The notes under the pieces were generated by a model, which saw only the letters and a list, made by a program, of their open reading frames with translations, did no database searches and was not told the DNA's origin. The position numbers and the translations under genes are program-made. A DNA stretch of 64,000 bases from Pseudovibrio brasiliensis (lineage in GTDB: Bacteria > Pseudomonadota > Alphaproteobacteria > Rhizobiales > Stappiaceae), in the NCBI RefSeq assembly GCF_018282095.1, contig NZ_CP074126.1, positions 3,018,341-3,082,340 on the forward strand, given 5' to 3'. Shown piece by piece: positions 33,326 to 43,538 of the stretch; positions within the stretch are counted from its first letter, which is position 1, and every line of letters begins with the position of its first letter.

Positions 33326-33889
33326 ATGGCGAGACAGGATAATCGGGATCGTGAAGAGCGCGACAGCGAATTTGTCGATAAGCTTGTTCACATCAACCGC
33401 GTCGCTAAAGTAGTTAAGGGTGGCCGTCGCTTCGGCTTCGCTGCTCTTGTAGTAGTAGGTGACCAGAAGGGCCGTGTAGGCTTTGGTCACGGTAAGGCTC
33501 GTGAAGTGCCTGAAGCCATCCGCAAAGCAACTGAAGCTGCTAAGCGTACTATGGTTCGTGTGCCACTTCGTGAAGGTCGTACTCTTCACCACGATGTTGA
33601 AGGCCGTCACGGCGCAGGTAAAGTTGTACTTCGTGCAGCTCCTGCTGGTACCGGTATCATTGCTGGTGGTCCAATGCGTGCGGTGTTCGAAACACTTGGT
33701 GTTCAGGACGTTGTTGCGAAGTCCCTCGGTACTTCCAACCCGTACAACATGGTTCGTGCAACCTTTGATGCGCTGAAAAAAGAAGACAGCCCGCGTTCTG
33801 TTGCAGCACGTCGTGGTCTCAAGGTATCTTCCTTGCAGGCTCGTCGTCGTGACAACGATGATGCGGCACCAGTAAAGGCTGAGGCGTAA
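33326..33889 (+). CDS. rpsE: 30S ribosomal protein S5
   Basis: S5 acts in decoding accuracy and mRNA unwinding. The 187-residue protein has the double-stranded RNA-binding-like domain with [18 protein letters not shown] and the loop [15 protein letters not shown]; the spectinomycin loop near residues 35-45 ([11 protein letters not shown]) looks normal. Tail is Arg-rich then acidic. Confidence 0.97.
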   Translation: MARQDNRDREERDSEFVDKLVHINRVAKVVKGGRRFGFAALVVVGDQKGRVGFGHGKAREVPEAIRKATEAAKRTMVRVPLREGRTLHHDVEGRHGAGKVVLRAAPAGTGIIAGGPMRAVFETLGVQDVVAKSLGTSNPYNMVRATFDALKKEDSPRSVAARRGLKVSSLQARRRDNDDAAPVKAEA

Positions 33890-33927
33890 GCCTTAGCTTT
33901 GCTGACTGAAGAACAAGGGTTAGTGTC

Positions 33928-34122
33928 ATGGCTAATACTGAAAAGACTGTAACAGTCGAACAGATCGGTAGCCCGCTTCGCCGTCCTGCTGATCAGCGCG
34001 CAACGCTGGTTGGTCTGGGCCTGAACAAGATGCATCGTCGTCGTACTCTGAAGGATACTCCAGAAGTACGTGGCATGATCCGCAAGGTTCAGCATCTGGT
34101 TCGCGTTGTAGACGAAGCATAA
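33928..34122 (+). CDS. rpmD: 50S ribosomal protein L30
   Basis: A 64-residue L30 protein with the conserved [21 protein letters not shown] and [16 protein letters not shown] pattern (shown in part). It lies between rpsE and rplO, the standard spc-operon position, 19 bp before rplO. Confidence 0.96.
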   Translation: MANTEKTVTVEQIGSPLRRPADQRATLVGLGLNKMHRRRTLKDTPEVRGMIRKVQHLVRVVDEA

Positions 34123-34141
34123 GCGGACCGGGAGAACTACT

Positions 34142-34609
34142 ATGAAGCTCAACGAACTCCGGGATAACCCGGGTGCAAGTCAGGATCGTACCCGCGTAGG
34201 TCGCGGTATCGGTTCTGGTAAGGGCAAGACCGGTGGCCGTGGTGTCAAAGGTCAGAAGTCCCGTTCGGGTGTTGCTATCAAAGGCTTTGAAGGCGGCCAG
34301 ATGCCATTGCATCGTCGTCTTCCTAAGCGCGGCTTCACCAACATCTTTGCTAAGGACCTGAACATTGTGTCCTTGGGTCGTGTTCAGACAGCTATCGATG
34401 CAGGCAAGCTTGATGCTTCCGCACCGGTTACTGTTGAAGCACTTGTAGCAGCTGGCGTTGTTCGCCGCGTTCTGGATGGCGTTCGTCTGCTGTCCGACGG
34501 TGAACTTAAAGCCGCTGTAACATTCGAAATTGCTGGCGCTTCCAAAACTGCTGTTGCAGCAGTTGAAAAAGCAGGCGGCAAGGTCGTAATCAAGGAAGGC
34601 AAGGCTTAA
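34142..34609 (+). CDS. rplO: 50S ribosomal protein L15
   Basis: L15 is a late-assembly protein with a long Gly-rich basic extension: [20 protein letters not shown] near residues 20-39. The 155-residue protein then has [17 protein letters not shown]. Its stop codon lies inside a terminator-like hairpin before secY. Confidence 0.97.
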   Translation: MKLNELRDNPGASQDRTRVGRGIGSGKGKTGGRGVKGQKSRSGVAIKGFEGGQMPLHRRLPKRGFTNIFAKDLNIVSLGRVQTAIDAGKLDASAPVTVEALVAAGVVRRVLDGVRLLSDGELKAAVTFEIAGASKTAVAAVEKAGGKVVIKEGKA

Positions 34610-34626
34610 CAGCCTTGTCTTTTTTT
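34600..34626 (+). terminator. Terminator-like hairpin at the rplO-secY junction
   Basis: CAAGGCT (34600-34606), loop TAAC, AGCCTTG (34611-34617), then TCTTTTTTT. The rplO stop TAA forms the loop. The 7-bp stem with a long T-run looks functional, although secY is co-directional 30 bp later. It may partially terminate and lower secY-adk relative to the ribosomal genes. Confidence 0.65.
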
Positions 34627-34657
34627 CGGGGTGTATCCAAACTGACCGGAGCGCGGA

Positions 34658-35998
34658 ATGGCTTCTGCAGCCGAGCAACTTGCTTCAAACCTTAACTTTT
34701 CTGCCTTTGCTAAAGCCGAGGAACTGAAGAAGCGAATCTGGTTCACGCTAGGCGCGCTTCTGGTTTATCGATTCGGAACCTATATCCCTCTGCCTGGAAT
34801 TAATCCTGACGCGCTCGCACAGGCCTTCGGAAACGTACAAACTGGCATTGTTGGCCTGTTTAACATGTTCTCCGGTGGTGCTGTCGAGCGTATGGCTATT
34901 TTTGCCCTCGGCATCATGCCTTACATTTCTGCGTCGATTATCATCCAGCTTATGACTTCCGTTGTTCCTACATTGGAGCAGCTGAAGAAAGAGGGTGAGC
35001 AGGGCCGGAAAAAAATCAACCAGTACACACGTTTTGGTACAGTGATTCTGGCGACCTTCCAGGCTTACGGTATTTCCGTTGGTCTTGAAGCCGGTACGAA
35101 CATTGTTATCGATCCGGGCTGGTTCTTCCGTATTGCAACAGTTCTTACCCTTGTTGGTGGTACTATGTTCCTGATGTGGCTGGGTGAGCAAATCACCTCA
35201 CGCGGCATTGGTAACGGCATTTCTTTGATCATTTTCGCTGGTATTGTTGCCGGGCTTCCTTCTGCGATTGCTTCCACTTTGGAACTTGGTCGTCAGGGTG
35301 CTCTTGCAACTCCGATCATTCTGGCAGTTGTTGTACTGTCCGTTGTGGTTATCGGCGTTATCGTCTTCATGGAACGTGCACAGCGTCGCTTGCTGATTCA
35401 GTATCCACGTCGTCAGCAAGGTAATAAGATGTTTGAGGGGAACACTTCGTTCCTACCGCTCAAACTCAATACGGCAGGTGTTATTCCACCGATTTTTGCA
35501 AGCTCCTTGTTGCTGGTACCAGCGACTGTTTCCAGTTTCCAGGCGGGTGATTCCACTGGTTCTATGGCGTGGTTGACGACAATCACTGCGCTGCTGGGTC
35601 ACGGTCAGCCAGCTTACATGGTTCTTTATGCAGCACTAATCATCTTTTTCTGCTTCTTCTACACTGCGATTGTTTTCAATCCGTCGGAGACAGCAGACAA
35701 CCTCAAGAAGCATGGTGGCTTCATTCCAGGAATTCGTCCAGGCGAACGTACTGCGCAGTACATTGACCATGTGCTAACTCGCATTACGGTTGTCGGTGCA
35801 ATATACATTACTCTCATTTGTTTGTTGCCAGAGTTCCTGATCTCAGCAACGGGTGTGCCGTTCTACTTCGGTGGTACGTCTCTGCTCATTGTTGTTAGCG
35901 TCACCATGGATACCGTTTCTCAGATCCAGGGACACCTTCTTGCTCATCAGTATGAAGGCTTGGTGAAGAAGACGAAGTTGAGGGGGAAACGTAGATGA
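34658..35998 (+). CDS. secY: Preprotein translocase subunit SecY
   Basis: SecY forms the protein-conducting channel with SecE and SecG. The 446-residue protein has about ten hydrophobic spans, the first near residues 23-43, the second-span motif [15 protein letters not shown], and cytoplasmic loop motifs QYTRFGTV and [15 protein letters not shown]. Its end overlaps the adk start (ATGA), so the two are coupled. Confidence 0.97.
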   Translation: MASAAEQLASNLNFSAFAKAEELKKRIWFTLGALLVYRFGTYIPLPGINPDALAQAFGNVQTGIVGLFNMFSGGAVERMAIFALGIMPYISASIIIQLMTSVVPTLEQLKKEGEQGRKKINQYTRFGTVILATFQAYGISVGLEAGTNIVIDPGWFFRIATVLTLVGGTMFLMWLGEQITSRGIGNGISLIIFAGIVAGLPSAIASTLELGRQGALATPIILAVVVLSVVVIGVIVFMERAQRRLLIQYPRRQQGNKMFEGNTSFLPLKLNTAGVIPPIFASSLLLVPATVSSFQAGDSTGSMAWLTTITALLGHGQPAYMVLYAALIIFFCFFYTAIVFNPSETADNLKKHGGFIPGIRPGERTAQYIDHVLTRITVVGAIYITLICLLPEFLISATGVPFYFGGTSLLIVVSVTMDTVSQIQGHLLAHQYEGLVKKTKLRGKRR

Positions 35999-36567
35999 GA
36001 TTGATTCTTCTTGGCCCTCCTGGTGCTGGTAAAGGCACTCAGGCAGGTCGACTTGTTGCGGCGCATGGTATTGTTCAGCTTTCCACTGGCGACATGCTTC
36101 GTGCAGCCGTAGCGGCTGAAACCGAAGTCGGCTTGAAGGTCAAAGATGTTCTGACACGTGGCGAACTGGTATCTGATGACCTGATTTGCTCTATCATTTC
36201 TGATCGTATTGATCAGGCTGATTGCGCAAAAGGTTTTATCCTTGACGGTTTCCCGCGGACCATTGCTCAGGCTGACGCTCTTGGCGAACTGCTTGAGAAG
36301 AAAGACCAGAGACTTGATGCTGTTGTTCAGTTGAAAGTTGATGAAGGTATCCTTCTTGAACGTATTGAAACCCGTGCTCGTGAGAGTGCTGAGGTACGTT
36401 CCGATGACAATGCAGAGTCTTTGAAGAAGCGTCTTGCAGTGTACAACGAGCAAACAGCTCCTCTCATTGAATACTACGGTGAGCGGAACATGCTGATGAC
36501 CGTTGATGGCATGAAGTCCGTTGACGAAGTTGCTGCAGAGATCGATACGATTTTGAGCACGGTTTAA
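35995..36567 (+). CDS. adk: Adenylate kinase (short-lid form)
   Basis: Catalyses ATP + AMP to 2 ADP. The 190-residue protein has the P-loop [10 protein letters not shown] (residues 7-16), the AMP-binding [10 protein letters not shown] and [10 protein letters not shown] (about 80-89). The lid between residues 125 and 140 is short and lacks zinc-binding cysteines, which is the common alphaproteobacterial form. Gene overlaps secY by four bases and its stop lies in the loop of a terminator. Confidence 0.97.
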   Translation: MRLILLGPPGAGKGTQAGRLVAAHGIVQLSTGDMLRAAVAAETEVGLKVKDVLTRGELVSDDLICSIISDRIDQADCAKGFILDGFPRTIAQADALGELLEKKDQRLDAVVQLKVDEGILLERIETRARESAEVRSDDNAESLKKRLAVYNEQTAPLIEYYGERNMLMTVDGMKSVDEVAAEIDTILSTV

Positions 36568-36579
36568 TCCGTGCTTTTT
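36556..36579 (+). terminator. Intrinsic terminator overlapping the adk stop
   Basis: AGCACGG (36556-36562), loop TTTAAT containing the stop codon, CCGTGCT (36569-36575), then TTTT. Perfect 7-bp stem. Confidence 0.8.
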
Positions 36580-36580
36580 G

Positions 36581-36608
36581 AAGGCAGGCGCTTGCGCTTG
36601 CCTTTATA
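36581..36608 (+). terminator. Second hairpin after adk
   Basis: AAGGCAGGCG (36581-36590) pairs with CGCTTGCCTT (36595-36604) with one G-T pair and a CTTG loop, followed by TATAATAA. It directly follows the first terminator and could act with it; the trailing TATAAT also resembles a -10 box. Confidence 0.6.
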
Positions 36609-36619
36609 ATAAAGTATAG

Positions 36620-36659
36620 CCGGCGCACATCGACACCATAATCGATTGGCGCCGGTTTT
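36620..36659 (+). promoter_or_regulatory. Third hairpin, rpsM leader
   Basis: CCGGCGC (36620-36626) pairs with GCGCCGG (36649-36655); inside it ATCGA and TCGAT can extend the stem. TTTT follows. It lies 130 bases before rpsM. It could be a third terminator or an S4/S13-type leader element of the alpha operon. Confidence 0.5.
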
Positions 36660-36787
36660 CCTTGGGAAACCGAGGCTGATCTTTTTGCTGTGTGATGGTG
36701 CGCCTTCAACCTGCCGGGTTGTTGGTGTGTTATCGGCAAAAAATGGGAGAGGGGACAACCGTTCCCTCGTAATTGGAGAAAATAAAC

Positions 36788-37156
36788 GTGGCACGTATTG
36801 CTGGCGTCAACCTTCCGACGAATAAGCGCGTAGTTATCGCGCTGCAGTACATTCATGGTATTGGCCCAAAGTTCGCGCAGGAAATCACCGAGAAAGTCGG
36901 TATTGCTGCAGAACGCCGCCTCAACGAACTTTCTGACGCAGAAGTTCTGAAGATCCGTGAAGCAATCGACGCTGAGTACACCGTAGAAGGTGATCTTCGT
37001 CGTGAAACTGCAATGAACATTAAGCGTCTCATGGACCTTGGTTGCTACCGTGGCCTTCGCCACCGTCGTGGTCTTCCTGTTCGTGGTCAGCGCACTCATA
37101 CCAACGCTCGTACCCGTAAGGGTCCTGCAAAAGCGATCGCTGGTAAGAAGAAGTAA
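36788..37156 (+). CDS. rpsM: 30S ribosomal protein S13
   Basis: S13 bridges to the 50S subunit and contacts P-site tRNA. The 122-residue protein reads [20 protein letters not shown] from a GTG codon at 36788, with TTGGAGAA before it; the frame is open back to a TTG at 36773 inside that ribosome-binding site, which I reject. C-terminal tail [18 protein letters not shown] is typical. No rpmJ precedes it. Confidence 0.97.
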   Translation: MARIAGVNLPTNKRVVIALQYIHGIGPKFAQEITEKVGIAAERRLNELSDAEVLKIREAIDAEYTVEGDLRRETAMNIKRLMDLGCYRGLRHRRGLPVRGQRTHTNARTRKGPAKAIAGKKK

Positions 37157-37220
37157 TTAGCCGGTTATCCGGTGGAGCCGCCGCACTACGGCGGTGAAGA
37201 TATCGAAGTTAGGAAATAGA

Positions 37221-37610
37221 ATGGCTAAAGATTCGACGCGTGTGCGTCGTCGCGAACGGAAGAACATTTCTTCTGGTGTCGCGCATGTGAACTCTACGTT
37301 CAACAACACCATGATCACCATCACCGATGCTCAGGGCAACGCGATCTCTTGGTCGTCTGCCGGCGCGCTCGGCTTTAAGGGTTCTCGTAAGTCTACCCCT
37401 TATGCTGCACAGGTCGCTGCCGAAGACGCTGGTCGTAAGGCTGCTGAACACGGCATGCGTACTCTCGAAGTAGAAGTACGTGGTCCAGGTTCTGGACGTG
37501 AATCCGCTCTGCGTGCGCTTCAGGCTGCAGGTTTCGTTATTACATCTATCCGTGATGTAACTCCGATCCCGCACAACGGTTGCCGTCCACGCAAGCGTCG
37601 CCGCGTCTAA
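37221..37610 (+). CDS. rpsK: 30S ribosomal protein S11
   Basis: S11 lies on the 30S platform near the E-site mRNA. I start the 129-residue protein at ATG 37221 ([15 protein letters not shown]), which follows TTAGGAAA; an earlier in-frame ATG at 37194 overlaps that ribosome-binding site. It has [19 protein letters not shown] and ends [18 protein letters not shown]. Confidence 0.97.
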   Translation: MAKDSTRVRRRERKNISSGVAHVNSTFNNTMITITDAQGNAISWSSAGALGFKGSRKSTPYAAQVAAEDAGRKAAEHGMRTLEVEVRGPGSGRESALRALQAAGFVITSIRDVTPIPHNGCRPRKRRRV

Positions 37611-37690
37611 CAGTTCGTTAGGCAAGTTTTCCACCCAGGCAAGGAATTGTTGGCCATTAGGCCTACGGGATAGCCAGAGGGTATTTAAAC

Positions 37691-38713
37691 GTGACAATTC
37701 AGAAAAACTGGCAAGAGCTTATCAAGCCAACCAAACTCGACATTCGTGCTGGCGATGATGCACGCTTCAAAGCTTCTGTGATTGCAGAACCGCTTGAGCG
37801 TGGCTACGGCCTTACTCTTGGCAACGCACTGCGCCGCGTTCTGCTGAGCTCCCTTCAGGGTGCTGCAGTGACCGCTGTTCAGATTGATGGCGTTCTCCAT
37901 GAGTTCTCATCTATTCCTGGCGTTCGTGAAGATGTGACCGACATCATCCTGAACATCAAGGAAGTAGCGCTTCGCATGGAAGGCGAGGGACCAAAGCGCA
38001 TGGTTCTGCGTAAGCAGGGTCCAGGTGCGGTCTACGCTGGTGACATTGAAACTGTAGGTGACATTGAGGTTCTTAACCCAGGTCTGCTGCTGTGTAACCT
38101 TGATGAAGGTGCGGAAGTTCGCATCGAATTCACTGTTAACACCGGCAAGGGTTATGTTCCTGCTGCCGCTAACCGCCCAGAAGACGCTCCAATCGGCCTG
38201 ATTCCGGTTGACAGCCTGTATTCTCCGGTTAAGAAGGTTTCTTACAAGGTTGAGAACACCCGTGAAGGTCAGGTTCTTGACTATGATAAGCTGACTTTGA
38301 CTGTAGAAACTGACGGATCTGTGATCCCTGAAGATGCAGTAGCTTTCGCTGCTCGTATCCTGCAGGATCAGCTGTCTATCTTCGTGAACTTCGAAGAGCC
38401 ACAGCGTGAAGTTCAGGAAGACACAGTTGCAGAACTTGCGTTCAACCCAGCGCTGCTGAAGAAGGTTGATGAGCTTGAGTTGTCTGTACGTTCGGCAAAC
38501 TGCCTGAAGAACGACAATATCGTATATATTGGCGATCTCATTCAGAAGACAGAAGCAGAAATGCTTCGCACACCGAACTTCGGTCGTAAGTCTCTCAACG
38601 AGATCAAAGAAGTTCTGGCGCAGATGGGCCTGCATCTCGGTATGGAAGTGGCAAACTGGCCACCAGAAAATATCGATGAGCTGGCTAAGCGCTACGAAGA
38701 CCACCAATATTAA
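37691..38713 (+). CDS. rpoA: DNA-directed RNA polymerase subunit alpha
   Basis: RpoA dimerises to start polymerase assembly and its C-terminal domain binds UP elements and activators. The 340-residue protein starts from GTG ([18 protein letters not shown]), has the dimerisation motif [18 protein letters not shown] (about residues 36-53) and a C-terminal domain with [19 protein letters not shown] and [17 protein letters not shown]. Confidence 0.98.
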   Translation: MTIQKNWQELIKPTKLDIRAGDDARFKASVIAEPLERGYGLTLGNALRRVLLSSLQGAAVTAVQIDGVLHEFSSIPGVREDVTDIILNIKEVALRMEGEGPKRMVLRKQGPGAVYAGDIETVGDIEVLNPGLLLCNLDEGAEVRIEFTVNTGKGYVPAAANRPEDAPIGLIPVDSLYSPVKKVSYKVENTREGQVLDYDKLTLTVETDGSVIPEDAVAFAARILQDQLSIFVNFEEPQREVQEDTVAELAFNPALLKKVDELELSVRSANCLKNDNIVYIGDLIQKTEAEMLRTPNFGRKSLNEIKEVLAQMGLHLGMEVANWPPENIDELAKRYEDHQY

Positions 38714-38792
38714 AGGAACAGGAGCCGAGTGCTTTGCATGAGGTTCCGGCGGTCTGAAGCAGATCGCAATTGACTTAACAAAGGAGAGGGCC

Positions 38793-39227
38793 ATGCGCCA
38801 CGGTAAATCCGGCCGCAAGCTCAATCGGACGTCAAGCCACCGTAAAGCGATGTTCGCTAACATGGCAGCTTCGCTCATCCAGCATGAGCAGATTGTAACG
38901 ACGCTTCCGAAAGCAAAAGAGATGCGTCCAATCATCGAAAAGCTCATCACTCTGGGCAAGCGCGGCGACCTGCATGCACGTCGTCAAGCAATTTCCCAGA
39001 TCCGTGACACTGCAATGGTATCCAAGCTGTTTGATACCCTCGCAGAGCGTTATGCGGACCGTCAGGGTGGTTACGCTCGCGTACTGAAAGCTGGTTTCCG
39101 TCATGGTGACAATGCACCAATGGCTGTTATCGAGCTGGTTGACCGCGACGTAGAAGCTAAAGGCGCTGCAGACCGTGCACGCGTTGAAGCAGAAGAAGCT
39201 GCAGAAGCAACTGAAGCTGCTGCATAA
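38793..39227 (+). CDS. rplQ: 50S ribosomal protein L17
   Basis: L17 lies near the tunnel exit. The 144-residue protein begins [20 protein letters not shown] and has the conserved [11 protein letters not shown] segment and [20 protein letters not shown]. The last 20 residues are Glu/Ala-rich, as in related alphaproteobacteria. AGGAGAGG precedes the start. Last gene of the alpha operon. Confidence 0.97.
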   Translation: MRHGKSGRKLNRTSSHRKAMFANMAASLIQHEQIVTTLPKAKEMRPIIEKLITLGKRGDLHARRQAISQIRDTAMVSKLFDTLAERYADRQGGYARVLKAGFRHGDNAPMAVIELVDRDVEAKGAADRARVEAEEAAEATEAAA

Positions 39228-39251
39228 GCTTTTCGCAAATGCGATTTTAAG

Positions 39252-39278
39252 AAGGGTGCCTCCGGGCACCCTTTTTTA
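39252..39278 (+). terminator. Intrinsic terminator after rplQ (end of the ribosomal cluster)
   Basis: AAGGGTGCC, loop TCCG, GGCACCCTT, then TTTTT. A strong stem-loop with T-run 25 bases after the rplQ stop. Confidence 0.93.
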
Positions 39279-39574
39279 TTGCCTGAACGAATTTCACCTT
39301 GAGGACGCCTGAAATCGAGAATCCTTATATGATCATAGGGTCGCGTTAGGGCAGTTTTATCAGGTGGAACAGGATTGGTATGTGGTGCACATTGTGCGCT
39401 AGGCATTGCAACTTAGGCTGGTGGAGAAAGAGACTAGCTACGTGAGGAAATTCGGCTAAATCACTTTGGTATTTTAAGATTTCTTCGATTTGAAAAGCAT
39501 TTTAAATATTTGTTTTAAGCAGAGATTAACACTATGGCCTGACTATGCTCCCAACGTATTACTCGGGGGCTAAT

Positions 39575-41773
39575 ATGCGTTCTAAATCTGATGAGAGCGG
39601 CTCTGTATCCTCACCAAGAGTCAAAAATTATTTTAATCGTATTGCTGTTCGTCTTCCATTCATCATGGTTGGACTTGCAATTATTGCGAGTGCCGTCGTG
39701 GCATTCCTTGGGTATACGCGTGCGGAAAGTGCGCTGACTGAAGCAAGCAAGAAGCAGCTGGTTCTTGTGGCTCAGGCTCGTCGGGATACACTCGATGAGA
39801 AGCTTGAGCGCGTTGATAGTGATATCAAGCGTCTGGTTAAGAGTAACGCCATGCGCGTTGCGATGACGGACCTGCTGGCATCCATGGACTCTCTGAGTGC
39901 TGACAAGGAAGACATCCTTGGTTACTTCCAGAAGAGTGGGTCTTCAGCAGCTGAGCGCTTGCAGTTGACTGGTAACGGTAACAAGACACTTTATTCCTGG
40001 CGCCATGCAGTGGTTCACCCTGACTTCGTTGCCAGTGTCACCGGTGGTGGGTATGCGGATATTTTGATCATGGACGCAAATGGTCTGGTGATCTACTCCG
40101 CAACCAAGTCCTCTGAGTTTCTTGAGAGTGTGAAAGAAGGAAAGCTTTCAGGGTCTCTGCTGAGCCAGGAGTTCAACAAGGCGGCGAAAGCATCCGAAGG
40201 CGATGTGATCTATTCCGAGATTGCTCAATATGAACCGGATGGAAAATCTGCTTCCCTTCTGATTTCTGCACCCGTGTTTGTCGAAGATTTCAGTCAGGTG
40301 GTCTTCAAAGGCGTGATCACTGTTCGTCTGGACTCCTCGTTCTTCGATAGCGTTCTGCAAAATCGTGAGAACATGGGTGAGACTGGTCAGACCTATCTGG
40401 CGCGTATTGATGGCACCATCCTTTCCAACCAGGCTCTTTCTGATGTTCCGACTGCTCTGGTGAAGAAAGATGATCCTGAAGTGGTCGAGAAGGTTGTTGC
40501 AGATCTGCGTGCGAACCCAGAGACAAATGTGGGCTTTGCTGAAGTTCAGGAGCAGTTCGTTCTGGCGCTGCCACTTGGTTTTGAGAAACTGCCAACCGTT
40601 ATTGTTGCAAAGACAAGTGTGAGTGAAGCACTGGCTGTGGTTCATGCACTTGCCAAAGAGATCATCATCAGTGGCCTGATCGTTCTGGCTGTTGTTGCTG
40701 CGATTGGTATCTTCATGGCACGTAGCCTGTCTACTCCGCTGAACCGCTTGTCCTTCAACCTGAAGCAGATCGCTAACGGTAATCTGGATGTTGAGATCAT
40801 CTCTGCGCAGCGCAAAGATGAGATCGGTGACATTGGCCGTGCAGTGCAGTCCTTCCAGGCTGGTCTGGTTCGTGCAAAAGAGCTGGATGAGAAGCAGGAG
40901 AGGGAACAGCAGGAACAGGAAGAACGTGTGAAGCGTGTTGATGCTCTGAATGAGAGCTTTGATGTGGGCGTTCGTGATATCCTGACCACTGTGACTGATG
41001 CTGGCGGCAATCTGGAAAGCACTGCGAAGAGCATGGCAAGCATCTCTGAGCAGACCAATACCGAAGCGCAGACCGTGTCTTCTGCTTCTGAGCAGTCTCT
41101 GATGAACCTTCAGGCTGTTGCTGGCGCTGCTGAAGAGCTTTCTGCAACGGTTGGTGAGATTGACCGTGAGGTTCGTCGTTCCGCTGATGTGTCCAAGCAG
41201 GCGGCTGAGAAGGCTGCTGCGGCTGAGGTCTCTGTTAATGGTCTGATGGAAGCTGCGCAGCGTATTGGCGAAGTTGTCTCCCTGATCAATGACATTGCAG
41301 ATCAGACCAACTTGCTGGCACTGAACGCTACCATTGAGGCAGCACGTGCTGGTGAGGCTGGTAAGGGCTTTGCTGTTGTTGCATCTGAAGTTAAGGGACT
41401 TGCGAACCAGACTGGTCAGGCGACTGGCGAGATCAGTGTTCAGATCCAGTCCGTTCAGGCTGAAACCGAGAAGGCTGTTGAAGCCATCAAGGAAATCAGC
41501 ACTGTTATTGCTGATGTGAATGAAGCGGCCACTGCGATTGCTGGTGCTGTTCAGGAGCAGGCTGTGACTGCAACTGATATCTCCAGCAACATTCAGCAGG
41601 TGACATCCGGTAGTTCTGAAGTGGCTCAGGCCATCACTCGTGTGAGCATGATCGCAAGTGATGCTGGTCATGAAGCGGAGAATGTTCTTGGTGCTGCAAA
41701 CCAGCTGACCCATCAGTCTGAAGAGCTGAAGGTGATGGTTGAAGAATACCTTGAGAACATCAGAGCAGCGTAA
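39575..41773 (+). CDS. Methyl-accepting chemotaxis protein
   Basis: A transmembrane chemoreceptor that controls CheA. The 732-residue product has membrane span 1 (about 27-46), a long periplasmic sensor region (47-360, probably a Cache-type fold, ligand unknown), span 2 (about 362-383), a HAMP linker (about 384-435) and the cytoplasmic signalling domain with the highly conserved hairpin tip around [20 protein letters not shown]. No CheR/CheB tethering pentapeptide is seen at the C-terminus (EYLENIRAA). I prefer ATG 39575 because GGGGG precedes it; an in-frame ATG at 39545 would add ten residues. It stands alone between the ribosomal cluster and degP, with its own terminator, and looks inserted into an otherwise conserved order. 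Confidence 0.93.
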   Translation: MRSKSDESGSVSSPRVKNYFNRIAVRLPFIMVGLAIIASAVVAFLGYTRAESALTEASKKQLVLVAQARRDTLDEKLERVDSDIKRLVKSNAMRVAMTDLLASMDSLSADKEDILGYFQKSGSSAAERLQLTGNGNKTLYSWRHAVVHPDFVASVTGGGYADILIMDANGLVIYSATKSSEFLESVKEGKLSGSLLSQEFNKAAKASEGDVIYSEIAQYEPDGKSASLLISAPVFVEDFSQVVFKGVITVRLDSSFFDSVLQNRENMGETGQTYLARIDGTILSNQALSDVPTALVKKDDPEVVEKVVADLRANPETNVGFAEVQEQFVLALPLGFEKLPTVIVAKTSVSEALAVVHALAKEIIISGLIVLAVVAAIGIFMARSLSTPLNRLSFNLKQIANGNLDVEIISAQRKDEIGDIGRAVQSFQAGLVRAKELDEKQEREQQEQEERVKRVDALNESFDVGVRDILTTVTDAGGNLESTAKSMASISEQTNTEAQTVSSASEQSLMNLQAVAGAAEELSATVGEIDREVRRSADVSKQAAEKAAAAEVSVNGLMEAAQRIGEVVSLINDIADQTNLLALNATIEAARAGEAGKGFAVVASEVKGLANQTGQATGEISVQIQSVQAETEKAVEAIKEISTVIADVNEAATAIAGAVQEQAVTATDISSNIQQVTSGSSEVAQAITRVSMIASDAGHEAENVLGAANQLTHQSEELKVMVEEYLENIRAA

Positions 41774-41802
41774 TACCTGTCAGATCTGATTAAGATTAGT
41801 GA

Positions 41803-41826
41803 AGCGCCGGGGAGACCCGGCGTTTT
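41803..41826 (+). terminator. Intrinsic terminator after the chemoreceptor gene
   Basis: CGCCGGG (41805-41811), loop GAGA, CCCGGCG (41816-41822), then TTTT. Confidence 0.9.
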
Positions 41827-42036
41827 GCGTTTGTGGAGGTATGGGTGATTGGTGCCAAGCAAAATGCCATAAGCTGTAAATCCACATGGAGTTTTCGGGG
41901 ATACGAGCTGGCTGCCTAAAACCGACAGATTGGCCTTTTCATTTCCATATTGCAGACTTATCTGTAACCTGCTGCTCCCGAATTTTTTGAAAGAAAATCA
42001 TTTTGACGTGGGGGCTCTTGCCGAAGGGATTTAAGA

Positions 42037-43482
42037 ATGGGTCAAATCAGAAAGTCTGCTGCTCACTTGGTTCTTTGTGCGGTTCTTGGTGCATCTGGCG
42101 TGGTTGCGTCACAAGGTGCAGGCGCGCTGGCCAATGAGAAGACTGTTCCCACATCACAAGCTGAGATTTCGCTGTCCTTCGCTCCTGTTGTGAAGAAGGT
42201 GGCGCCGGCAGTGGTGAACGTTTATGCCAGCCGCACTGTTCAGGAGCGTCGCAGAGTTTCTCCGTTCTTTGATGACCCGTTCTTCCGCCGTTTCTTTGGT
42301 GAACAGTCAGATCGCTTTGCCCCACGCTCCCGCAGCCGTGTTCAGAGCTCTCTGGGCTCTGGTGTGATTGTTTCTGAGGATGGAACGATCATTACCAACC
42401 ATCATGTGATCGCAGGTGCGGATGAGGTCCGTGTCGCGCTTTCTGATCGCCGTGAGTTTGACGCAGACATCATCCTCATGGATGAGCGCACTGACCTTGC
42501 TGTGTTGAAGGTGCGAGATCCTGATGATGCTTTCCCGGTTGTGCCTTTTGCTGATTCTGATGGCCTTGAGGTTGGTGATCTTGTGCTTGCCATCGGCAAC
42601 CCGTTTGGGGTTGGCCAGACCGTGACACAGGGCATTGTTTCTGCCGTGGCGCGCAATCAGGTGGGTGTCTCTGACTATCAGTTCTTCATTCAAACGGATG
42701 CTGCCATCAACCCGGGTAACTCTGGTGGTGCACTGGTTGATCTGAAAGGGCGTCTGGTTGGTGTGAATACAGCAATCTTCTCTCGCTCCGGTGGTTCCAA
42801 TGGCATCGGCTTTGCAATCCCGGCCAACATGGTGGAAGTGGTTGCCTCTGCTGCGGATGATGGCGGTATTGTGCGACGCCCGTGGGTTGGCACCAACGTG
42901 CAGCCTGTCAGCTCCGACATTGCAGCGAGTTTAGGTCTGGAGCGTCCGAGCGGTGTGCTTGTGACGCGTATTCAGGATGGAAGCCCGGCTGACCGTGCTG
43001 GGATTCGCGTCGGTGATCTGATCCTTTCTGTCGGCGGCACAGAGGTTGATGATCCGGATGCCTATGGCTATCGCCTAGCCACCAAGAAGGTTGGCGGCAC
43101 CACCAAATTTGAGGTGATGCGCGGTGGTGAGCCGTTCATGGTTGAAATCAGCCTGGAGCGCGCGCCGGAAACTGTGGCAAGAGATGCTCGGGAGATCAAA
43201 GGGAACTCGCCATTTACTGGTGTTCGGGTTATGAATCTTTCTCCGGCGGTGGCTGAAGAGCTGCGTATGTACAACGAGTTCTCTGGTGTGGTGATTGCTG
43301 ATATTCAGGCGCGTAGTACTGCTGCCTATGTCGGCTTCAAACCCGGTGATATCGTGGTTGAGATCAATGGTGCGGAAGTGACAAGCACCAAAGACCTTTC
43401 CAAGCTGACAGCCAAGCGTCAGCGTACGTGGAACATCACCTTCAAGCGTGATGGTCAGCTGCGGCAGGTAAGTTTGCGATAA
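42037..43482 (+). CDS. degP: Periplasmic serine protease, Do/DegP (HtrA) family
   Basis: HtrA proteases degrade or refold damaged envelope proteins. The 481-residue protein starts with a signal peptide (hydrophobic residues 9-25, cleavage near AGALA, 28-32). The trypsin-like domain has the catalytic triad His123 (TNHHV), Asp153 (RTDLAVLKV) and Ser229 (GNSGGAL). Two PDZ domains follow, at about 285-370 and 395-480. The second PDZ domain assigns it to the DegP/DegQ class and not DegS. Which paralogue it matches (degP or degQ) cannot be told here. A Phe/Arg-rich segment (residues 77-88, FFDDPFFRRFFG) is the LA-loop region typical of the family. It is 57 bp upstream of rarA, probably in one operon. 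Confidence 0.93.
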   Translation: MGQIRKSAAHLVLCAVLGASGVVASQGAGALANEKTVPTSQAEISLSFAPVVKKVAPAVVNVYASRTVQERRRVSPFFDDPFFRRFFGEQSDRFAPRSRSRVQSSLGSGVIVSEDGTIITNHHVIAGADEVRVALSDRREFDADIILMDERTDLAVLKVRDPDDAFPVVPFADSDGLEVGDLVLAIGNPFGVGQTVTQGIVSAVARNQVGVSDYQFFIQTDAAINPGNSGGALVDLKGRLVGVNTAIFSRSGGSNGIGFAIPANMVEVVASAADDGGIVRRPWVGTNVQPVSSDIAASLGLERPSGVLVTRIQDGSPADRAGIRVGDLILSVGGTEVDDPDAYGYRLATKKVGGTTKFEVMRGGEPFMVEISLERAPETVARDAREIKGNSPFTGVRVMNLSPAVAEELRMYNEFSGVVIADIQARSTAAYVGFKPGDIVVEINGAEVTSTKDLSKLTAKRQRTWNITFKRDGQLRQVSLR

Positions 43483-43538
43483 TGCAGTCCTGAAGCATTG
43501 TTAGCTTCAAGGCTTGCGCAGAGGAATATTGAGAGACC

